Shown here piece after piece: positions 55,741 to 64,000 of a DNA stretch of 64,000 bases; position 1 is the stretch's first letter; every line of letters starts with the position of its first letter. The stretch is from positions 312,501-376,500 of the forward strand of contig JACVVK020000214.1 in assembly GCA_018292915.2 (NCBI GenBank). The letters are read 5' to 3'. The notes under the pieces are model-generated. The model worked only from the letters and a program-made list of their open reading frames with translations, did not search any database and was not told where the DNA came from. The position numbers and the translations under genes are program-made. The DNA is from Batillaria attramentaria (taxonomy: Eukaryota; Mollusca; Gastropoda; Batillariidae).

Positions 55741-57140
55741 CCATTTGGTGAAAAATCATTGTAGACCTGTTAACTACTGTAGCGACAAAAACCGCCAGAA
55801 AATTACTGTACCTTTTTTTTTTTTCCAAGTCCATTATCTATATTTGTGATACGCACAGCGTGTATTGGAAGGTTATCCGTTTATTTATTGAGCATCGTTG
55901 CGGAAGACATCTCTGCGACCCGCAAGAAACTCATGAAATGAAGTGGTTCGCACGCAACGTTTAGTGGTCTGCACAGCCTTAAAGGACTGACATTGCGCTA
56001 CCGGTTCATTTTACAGAACCATGGACTTGTTCGAAGAAAGTCCAAGATCGAAATCTGTTCTACTCAGTTTCGAAATGAAAAAAAGAAAAAGAAGAAGACT
56101 TGTCCGATTCAGTTCGGTAGCATTCTACATAGCAGTCAGTACGCCTCGTGACAGAAACATTCTCAGAAAACAGCCCCCTCCCCTCCCCCTGCCAAAAGCG
56201 AGGTGACGAACCTCGTTTTTAAGGGCCTAAACGCAACAGAGAAATCTTTACTGATGGAAATGACACCGAAAACACCAAATCTGAAAACACGCTCTGCAGA
56301 TCTCTCCGCGCACGCTTCTTTCATCTTCAGCCCGTATCAGTAGTCAAATAATTTCTGTAAACTGTCTTAGTGTAAATGAAAACATGAGCTCGACGTAAAG
56401 AGAATATCTCTGGTCATAAGGGTTTCTGCCATCTCAGTATCTGTGCTCTCACAAACGTCGCGTGCGTGGAGAATTTATTTTTCTTTGACAGCCTGATTTA
56501 TTTAGTACCTGATAAATTATGTAACCTTTTTGTGGGGTTTCTCGTTCTTCATGCTGTGGACTTTTTTGTGGGAATTGTTCTGTGATTATCATTTCATTGC
56601 CTAAACTATTATTACATTTTGTGTCTTTCTGAATGAAGCTGAACGAACAGATAGAAGGATTAAGAAAGGGATAGGGCTGGTCGGACTGCCCGGCGTTTTG
56701 TATAGTGTCCAAACATCAAAATGAGGGGTTAGCATATCATGTTACAGGAACAGGTTTCTTTCTCAACCGATCAACACCCTATCAAAATGTCTCTATCTGT
56801 CACGTCTGTCTCGTAACACTGTTATAATTTTTATCATAATCGTTATATTTTTGCGAAAGAGGCAAGCACACTATGGGGTCTGCGTGAAACGCGAACAGCG
56901 AGACTATAAAACACATTCATCGTGTCAGATTTTAACATAAAAATGGTTATGATACTCACAAGAGTGCACTATTGGGTACATACATCAGCCAAATAATAAT
57001 GCGTATCTGACCTCCCTAGATCCAACAGAAAGTGAAATGGCATTGTGTTTAAACGGTCCGGGGAGGTCTTGCCCATCCTAATAAAATCCAGAATAAGAAT
57101 TTTTTCTCGGAAAGACCGCAAGATTTCTAAGACGTGCACA
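55741..57140. other. No gene seen
   Basis: No supported exon, repeat or RNA gene. Short open frames lack splice context. Confidence 0.45.
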
Positions 57141-57146
57141 ATCTCT

Positions 57147-57258
57147 CAAGGGGCACGATCTCCATAACCAGTCCCTCAAGGGGCACGATAACCAGTCCCT
57201 CAAGGGGCACGATAACCAGTCCCTCAAGGGGCACGATCTCTATGACCAGTCCCTCAGA
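57147..57258. repeat. 24-bp minisatellite
   Basis: Four to five copies of CCAGTCCCTCAAGGGGCACG plus ATAA or ATCTC-type spacers. CCCTCAAGGGG is nearly self-complementary. Confidence 0.85.
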
Positions 57259-57469
57259 AACGCTGTTACTTTACGTTTACTGCATAAAATGTTTTCGAGG
57301 GAGTGGATGTAGTTCAAAATCGTGAACTTTAAAAAAGTGCAGGTTTTTGTGAAAGTCTATCCACATGCAAAGTACGCACAGCCTCACAAGTCAAGAGGGT
57401 TTTATTTAGGAGTGCTTCCAGCTGCTGACAGACATTGAAATCTCTTACTGATTGCATGGCATCAGTGTG

Positions 57470-57637
57470 TTCGGGTGTTTGGGAGTTTAACGTCCTTTTC
57501 CACCACATACGGGTGATATCAAAGACGGGGCAACGATGAAAAACCCAGCACAAATATTTGACCCCAGCCGGGATACGAACTCACGACGCGAGCATCAGAA
57601 GTCCAACGCTCTACCATTCGGCTACCCCGGCTCCCCG
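57470..57637 (-). mobile_element. SINE family A copy
   Basis: Well preserved minus-strand copy. Confidence 0.8.
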
Positions 57638-59800
57638 CATGGCATCAGGGAAAGTTTAACTAAACTGTAACTTCTACTGGGCAAGTGAGCGACATCAATT
57701 CGTATCGGTGTTGCGGTGCAACCAAACCGATCTAATCCATACATGAACTGCTTTCCCACGCTATCACAAATACGACGACTTGATACGAAAGCGAAGAAAC
57801 ACCATCTTTCCCGACACAATCATGTAAATCCACCAACCCAATACAAACAAAGTAGCACAATATACAGCCTCAAAGGTTAGTAAAAGATAAAGGGGTTATA
57901 AAAATAACACGATTTAGTAAAACAACTTTTCTATCAAAACATTGACAATTACTCCAACGTGTCTCTTGTATGACACGAACAGTGGCGTGGAATAGCTTAT
58001 AAACAGAATACAGTCAATCCACCAAAGAACCGAAAACAGTGGGGACAAACATTTCAAAGTTGGTAACAAGCCAACAAAATCTGACCCCGGTGGTGTTATT
58101 GTCTGAAAAATACACACGAGGAAAAGATTTAAGTAAGTCGGATGTTTTTCCTTAAAATATCTCATGTGTGCTATCGTTCAATAAATCACACGGGCTGTTA
58201 CCGAAAATGAAAAGTATTCCTACGCTTACAATGCAAAATTCTTTGCAAGCGCGACTTCTGCAGAGGGCCAGCATTACTGCCAGCGCTAGCGGACAATATT
58301 ACTCGAGAGAGGCAGAAGGTTGGGCTTTAGAGTGCTTCCAATAATTTACTTTGCTTGACTTTTCTTGATTCTCTACACACTGCTGTGTATATCAGTAATG
58401 GCGTCCACTCTCATGTCATAGGTCGAGCGAAACGTGAAAATGCGCGCAAGCCCTGATTTCCGCCACGGCAACGATCAAACGTTCTGTGAATTCCGTTACT
58501 CGTTTCTCGTGTTTGAAACGGTCAGCGTGACGTCAGGGTCATGGTGTAGGGAAATCCCCTAAACTCTGCCAATGTCGCCCCAGACAAAACACAGTCAGCT
58601 CTCAAGGGAAATGACGTCAAACTGACAGTACTCTGAGCAGGGGCAGCTTTGACCAGCTTACGTTTCAGGTTACAGTTACCACATGCACAAAAAGCTCGTT
58701 CCCGAGAAAGGGCTGCATGCACTAAATCCTTCACAGTGAAAACCGGTGAAATCCAGTGCTTGCTCGTGACAGATTGGCATTGCCGATCGTGTCAGTTTCG
58801 TTTCTTCGCTTCCGACGTGATTAAAAAAAACAACAACAACGACAACAGAAAAAAAATTCCGCAGCAAAAACTACTACTCTTTTTGTTCAATATTAGAAAG
58901 CCTTAATCCGTTTTGATAAGTGTTTCCCAAAAAATTTTAGAACTGGTTTCGTGATTTATTATTGAGCCGGCTTTTCGTGTTGTATGAAGAAGGAACTCTA
59001 CTCTGTAGCCACGGAGATACACAGTGAACGCTGCAATATTCCCTTTCCGCCCGAAAAAAATCGTCTGCATTTATAGGAAAAAAGGGAAGAACACAACACA
59101 ACAACAAAAAAAGTTTTTGTCCTTGGGGGTGGGGTGGGGGATGGGAGTGTGGGTGCTGGGTGGGGGTGGGTGGGCATGTGACCTTTTCCCTCAGAACCTC
59201 AACTGCGCCACAGACTAGCGAGAATAAAGCCGATAACACACACTGATTTTCTCGTAACTTCATCCTTGGCGCATCATTCCGCTACAGCGGAACAGATTAT
59301 GGGCGTCAAAGATGCCACCGAGTTCAGCATTACGTCATGCTTTGAGGGCAGTTCCTGGATACCCATTCCCAGGTCTGGCATAAGACGGGTCTGTGTTTTC
59401 TCCAATTCCTGGAAATATGGATACACAAACTTTAACAGGATTATACACCTACAATGAACGTACAAAATAATTATACGTACTAGTAGTCATACGTGTTGCA
59501 TTGTGACCACGTGCCAAACGGAATGCACTTATTGTGTTTCAACAGGACAGAGCAAATAAATCAAAACCAGCAACAATGTCCTCTCATCACCTCCATCCCC
59601 CATCACGTATACTGCTCTATATACTTTTCATGCAGGTTCACACGGAACCGCAGCTCGGAACCGGTAACATACTTTGTGTCTGGTTGGCTACATGACTTCC
59701 AACAACGATATTCAATGGATATTCAATGTCGCAATGGACTCAATACTCTCTGTCTTTCACACGTAATATGTTTACCTGTCCCTGCCCCCGCCCTCCTCTT
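57638..59800. other. No gene seen
   Basis: Intergenic sequence with a G-rich stretch at about 59125-59180. It presumably includes the 3' UTR of the minus-strand gene at its right end. Confidence 0.4.
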
Positions 59801-59904
59801 TTAGTCAGGCTTGGGACTGACAGCGACCGGACTGGTCACGCAGGCAGAGTTACGGGAGGGATCCTCGTCTGTCGCAACGTCCACTTTATGCTGTGGACTC
59901 TCGG
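59801..59904 (-). CDS. Minus-strand gene, terminal exon
   Basis: After a TTTGCTTTCAG acceptor it encodes AESPQHKVDVATDEDPSRNS and VTSPVAVSPKPD, then TAA. Confidence 0.5.
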
Positions 59905-59916
59905 CTGAAAGCAAAG

Positions 59917-59992
<76 letters not shown>

Positions 59993-62900
59993 ATGATAGT
60001 GGTGGGATATAATTACATATGTTTTGAGGTTTTTCATCTTTTGTAAAACCCGGGCGAGTAATATTTGTATTTAGCTTTACTAACCTTTCAAGCCAAACTA
60101 AACTTAAACTCCATGCTTACCTTAAAGCCAAACAAATTAACCTTTAAAGCCGAAGATTTTAAAGACAGGCATTATGCTGAGGGAAGAATAAGTCAGTGTA
60201 AAAGCGCTGTTGAAATGCATATATCAGTGTTCCTGACCGAATTAAAACTCTGGAAGATCTAGAGGGCTGATGATATGTGAACTTGAATACCCTGAATTGT
60301 GATTACGCAATCGCAAAATTGGAAATATTTTGACCGGAGCTTCTGGCAGAAATTTGAGGAAAAAAATGTTTATCTAAAAGCTTTGTTATTCTTAATACGA
60401 AATCTATAATACTGTAATAGTTCCTGGCATATGTGCAGTTGTCATACGTGACTGTGAAAAAAATGCCGGGATGATAAGTAATTTGAAGGAGTCTTTTTAA
60501 AGATACAAGCAAATCACCCCTACCTCGGCAATGTTTTGCAAATCACCCCTTTTTAACACAAAATCCGCAGAGCTACATAGCTGTGTTATAAATACAGCCA
60601 GTATCATTGGGTGAACTTCCAAAGTCTAGAAAATGAAGTCATTTGAACAACTCTTTCGTCAAAATACGTAACATGACCGATTTTTTACAATGGGTGAAAT
60701 CTCTTCTAAAAATGCAGCAAGAGAAAAATCGTAAGAAGTGAGATCTGGCGACAGTGACTTCCCATTTAATCTCAAAGTAAAAAGCGCTTAGAGGAGATGG
60801 TTTAGGACATAGCTACAATTACCCCCCCCCCCCCCCCAACCCGGTTCCATCACACACATACGTCTCACAACTCACACCCAAAAGAACGCAGCAGCATAGT
60901 GTGCACGTAAGGTGTCTATGACGCAGATTTCGTGACGTCACTGTGTGCGTGAAAGTATGTATTGTCTGGAGAATATTTTACTCTTGCTGCGTTTATAGAA
61001 GAGTTACTCCGATTTATAAAAATCGGTCATGTTGCGATTTTTTTTTTTTTAAAGTTGTTCAAATTCTTTCATTCTCTAGACTTTGGAAGTTCATCCAATT
61101 ACACTGACTGTATTCGTGCTACAGCTCTGTAGCTCTGATTGGTTTTGTTTTAAAACAAACAAACAAACAAAAAAATACATATTTCCGAGGTAGGGGTGGT
61201 TTGCACAGGACATAAGACCAAATATCTATGAAAAGACTACTGCAAATTACTTGCCATCCCGGCGTTTTTGTCTAGTGTGACAACTGCACGTATGGCAGGA
61301 ACTACTGCACTATTATAGCTTTTGAATTAAGAATAACTTAATTGTTAGATAAACATAGCTTTTTCAAGTTTCTGCGAAAATGCACCGGTCAAAAGAGTTC
61401 CAATTTTGCGATTTCATAAGTACAATCTAAGGTATTCTAGTCCACGCTTCACCAGCCCTCTAGATCTTCCAGATTTTATGTCAAAATTAATTCCGGCAGG
61501 TTAGTCACAAAAGCAACAGGGAAATCACAAGACATGCACAAGCATCATCTGTCATACCAGTACAGTGTGAGGCTGACGTCAAACGCTTAGTTCACAGACA
61601 ATTTGTATCTGCAAGTATCGTCACTGCCTCCGACACATTTCACCAGCCCTGTACTCGCTCTAGATCTTCCAAATTTCATGTGAAAAATAATTCAATCGGG
61701 GAAGTCACAAAGCCAACAGGGAAATCACAAGACATAAACAAGCATCCTGAGACGATCTCAGTGCTAGAGGCTGACGTCAAATGTTTAGTTCACGGAATTG
61801 ACGTCCTCTCCCCCCCCCCCCCCCCCCCAGTCACGTGGCTAATCGGGATCTAGTGTCACTGGTAGAACTTGGAAAGGGGAGAACCGGCAACAATAACAAC
61901 AAAACAGACAAAATAACATGAAGTTTGGAGAAACAACTTCGTAGGACGGGGCCGTTCCTCCTTGTTATCACTGAAACTTGCTTCTGCCCAAAGCAAACTC
62001 TGCCTCATCCTATGAAGCTCTTTCTCTATAGAGACACAACTGAAAATGAACGCATAGCTTACCAATGCCTGTGCTGATAGCAGGTGTCGTGGCTGGATTT
62101 TGGCGCTTAGGGTTCGGCAGACTGAAACAAACAAACAATAGACAAAATGAAATCTTTTGTGTCTTGCTGCCCTGTCTCTTGAAGGTTTTGTAGTCGAAAA
62201 ACTCATGGATGAAAAAAAAACATATCCTACATTGCGTACAAAAAGTCATGCAAGTTGGTAGCAGCGAGAAAAAGTTTTAAAAAGGAGAACGGGGCAAAAT
62301 ATGGCCCAAAGAATCCTGGGTACTTGTGATGCCCAACTATAGACAGAAACTGTGCTCACCCGTCAACTGAAGTCTTCTCCTTGTTAGGGGAGTTATCCTG
62401 GTAGTTGTCTGTGGGCGTGTCCGAGGCGAGTGGTTCTGCGACTTGTTCTTTTCGAAATAAAACACAACGTATTACAAATATCAGCGACAACACCCCCACA
62501 CGCACACATATTAATTATGTAAATGTGCGAGTTCGCTTTGTGTTGGTTTTCGTATTCTCTGCCTTGTTAACCAAGTACAGTACTGTGCCACTTTGAACAC
62601 GTTGCATGTGCATTTTCCACTCCTCAGTGATACAGCTGTGATACAACTGTGATACAACTCTGACATAACTGTACGTCGGTGGGAATCGACTCAAGACGGA
62701 TAATTATCAGTATTTTGCTCTGACATGTTTGTAGTCTTGTTGCATACTTAACATGATGAAACTACAAGCTTACCGCAACCCGTACTTCGGCTGCGATCAA
62801 CACAAGATCCATCCTTTCCATGAATGTTGATAGCACATGCGTCTTGCGGTTTCAACGTAGTTTTGGCTTAAAAAAATTACAAAATAGCAAACAGTGATTG

Positions 62901-63012
62901 CAACAGCGAAAAGGGGACAAAATTAATAGGTAAGTGGGCGCCGCATGTCCCTCACAGCTCCATGGTGCGCTGGGAGAGAAAGAACGTATTACCAATAAAC
63001 AGCAATCACATC

Positions 63013-63065
<53 letters not shown>

Positions 63066-63950
63066 CTTTAATGACAGTGATCGGATAATTAGAAATGCAT
63101 ACATTTTGAGGTTTTTCATCTTCTGCAAAACCCGGGCGCGTAAGATTTGTGTTCAGTTTTACTAACCTTTCAAGCTAAACTAACCTTAAAATCCAAGCTC
63201 ATGTCTAAAGCCAAACAAATCTTTAAAGCCGAAGTTTTTAAAGACAGGCATTATGCTGAGGGAAGAATAAGTCAGTGTAAAAAAGCACATACTGGAAGCG
63301 TTGTTGAAATCCTGATGTCTTGCATAGATCAGCGTCCCTATGTACTTTCCAGTATGATGAACATTACAAAAGGGAATCCACAAAGCAGTAAGGTAGTGTT
63401 GTTAGTTGTAGCTTTATATAGATACAAAACCCCAGTGTACTACGACGCCTATAGTGGCGACAATTCCATTTAGCGATGGTGATATCTGATATCTGTTGTT
63501 ATCGGTTCCTTCTTTAGTGCTTTACACATATTTCCCCGATAAACAAAAGATATGATCATGAGCACTTAACATACCATTGCCCGTGCTGATGGCAGGTGTC
63601 GTGGTTGGATTTGGGCGATTAGCGTTCGGCGAACTGAAATAAATAAACAGTGGACAAAATGAAATCTTCTGACTCTTGCTGCCCTGCCTCTTGAAGGGTT
63701 TGTAGTCGACAAACTCATGGATGAAAAAAAAACAAAACATATCCTACATTGCGTACATGCAAGCTGGTAGCAGCGAGATAAAGTTTTAAAAAGGAGAACG
63801 GGGCAAAATATGGCCCAAAGAATCCTGGGTACTTGTGATGCCCAACTATAGACAGAAACAGTGCTCACCCGTCAACTGAAGTCTTCTCCTGGTTAGGGGA
63901 GTTATCCTGGTGGTTGTCTGTGGGCGTGTCCGAGGCGAGTGGTTGTGCGT
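59801..63950 (-). CDS. 3' part of an unidentified minus-strand gene (six exons in window)
   Basis: Six candidate minus-strand exons join in frame, in transcription order: 63869-63944 (a'), 63575-63633 (b'), 62774-62866 (c), 62360-62435 (a), 62063-62121 (b) and 59801-59904 (terminal). Phases are 1-2, 2-1, 1-1, 1-2, 2-1 and 1-stop. The a/b pair is duplicated. The product end is hydrophilic and Pro/Thr/Asn-rich with no helix, so it may be a cytoplasmic tail or linker; its identity is unknown. The 5' part lies beyond the window. The a' acceptor has changed from CAG to CAC. An AAG six bases upstream would preserve the frame. Confidence 0.5.
59920..59988. repeat. (CA)n microsatellite
   Basis: CA tract of about 69 bp in the last intron of the minus-strand gene. 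Its duplicate is at 63014-63062. Confidence 0.95.
60296..61440. repeat. Inverted pair of Q repeats (large imperfect hairpin)
   Basis: About 60296-60730 is the reverse complement of about 61005-61440, with a roughly 270-bp spacer that itself matches the reverse complement of 1-290. The whole lies in the last intron of the minus-strand gene. Confidence 0.65.
61440..61970 (+). repeat. Q repeat, 3' part
   Basis: Direct copy of about 2440-3325 without the SINE and LINE insertions. A poly-C run is at 61811-61829. Confidence 0.65.
62063..62121 (-). CDS. Minus-strand gene, exon b
   Basis: 59 nt encoding LPNPKRQNPATTPAISTGI, acceptor TTTCAG, donor GTAAGC. Confidence 0.5.
62360..62435 (-). CDS. Minus-strand gene, exon a
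   Basis: 76 nt encoding PLASDTPTDNYQDNSPNKEK and TSVDG, acceptor CGCAG, donor GTGAGC. Confidence 0.5.
62774..62866 (-). CDS. Minus-strand gene, exon c
   Basis: 93 nt, phase 1 to 1, encoding KTTLKPQDACAINIHGKDGS and CVDRSRSTGC. Three cysteines; no domain recognised. Confidence 0.4.
63014..63062. repeat. (CA)n microsatellite
   Basis: CA tract of about 49 bp at the start of a duplicated intron segment (63078-63310 matches 59996-60275). Confidence 0.95.
63575..63633 (-). CDS. Minus-strand gene, exon b'
   Basis: 59 nt paralogue of exon b, encoding SPNANRPNPTTTPAISTGN. Donor GTATGT. Confidence 0.45.
63869..63944 (-). CDS. Minus-strand gene, exon a'
   Basis: 76-nt paralogue of exon a, with tyrosine replaced by histidine (DNHQDN). 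The canonical acceptor AG is lost. Confidence 0.4.
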
Positions 63951-64000
63951 CTTGTTCTTTTCGAAATAAAACACAAAGTATAACAAATATCAGCGACAAC

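Larger units (their letters stand above)
61975..64000 (-). repeat. Tandem duplication carrying exon pairs a/b and a'/b'
   Basis: About 61980-62520 and 63560-64000 align almost continuously, including exons, introns and the TATGGCCCAAAGAATCC stretch. Together with 59996-60275 versus 63078-63310 this indicates one duplicated block later split by the Q insertion. Confidence 0.7.

Noticed and set aside
59996..60275. Duplicated segment with CTTCCCTCAG acceptor-like site on the minus strand as another exon
   Set aside because: Phase-compatible frames hit stops in the left copy; kept only as part of the duplication.

Overview
The window looks like nuclear DNA of a marine mollusc, most likely a gastropod. 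This is an inference. It has spliced genes with GT-AG introns, dense (GT)n/(CA)n/(CT)n microsatellites, several tRNA-derived SINE families, CR1/Rex1-like, L2-like and RNase-H LINE fragments, and no prokaryotic gene organisation. The species was not identified and no database could be searched.

The core (about 9.9-47.5 kb) is a head-to-tail array of three paralogous plus-strand genes. Joining exons by splice sites and reading phase gives intact open frames of 576, 749 and 747 codons (797 if both copies of one exon are used). Each encodes a type I membrane protein: signal peptide, a cysteine-rich N-terminal Ig-like domain (D1), further Ig-like domains, one transmembrane helix, a basic stop-transfer and a tyrosine-rich tail. 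Gene 1 has one D2+D3-type Ig module. Genes 2 and 3 have two (D2-D3 and D4-D5), made by duplication of a phase-1-symmetric three-exon cassette. The tails carry repeated Y-x-N sites, the pattern bound by Grb2-type SH2 domains. I read the cluster as an expanding family of cell-surface IgSF receptors, possibly immune or recognition receptors. No family name is claimed.

Genes 2 and 3 lie in a tandem duplication: 5' flank, gene body and 3' flank align across about 25.5-34.9 kb and 35.0-47.9 kb. Differences include a THAP-fragment transposon, a TA-flanked 718-bp element and a 201-bp palindromic MITE in gene 2, and a duplicated tail exon with a SINE plus a 3.6-kb insertion in gene 3. A further copy of the 5' flank without a recognisable gene lies at about 48.8-49.9 kb. 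Several homology breakpoints coincide with (GT)n tracts.

Layout: 0-9.8 kb is repeats (Q repeat, LINEs, SINEs, three minisatellites). 9.9-19.4 kb is gene 1. 19.4-25.5 kb is SINE-rich intergenic DNA with one possible minus-strand transmembrane exon. 25.5-34.9 kb is the gene 2 unit and 35-48 kb the gene 3 unit. 48-59.8 kb is LINE/SINE relics and microsatellites with no convincing gene. 59.8-64 kb is the 3' end of a minus-strand gene with duplicated small exons, interrupted by an inverted pair of Q repeats that also resembles the left edge of the window. All gene models are ab initio readings. Exon joins are supported by splice consensus, phase and agreement among paralogues, not by transcripts.
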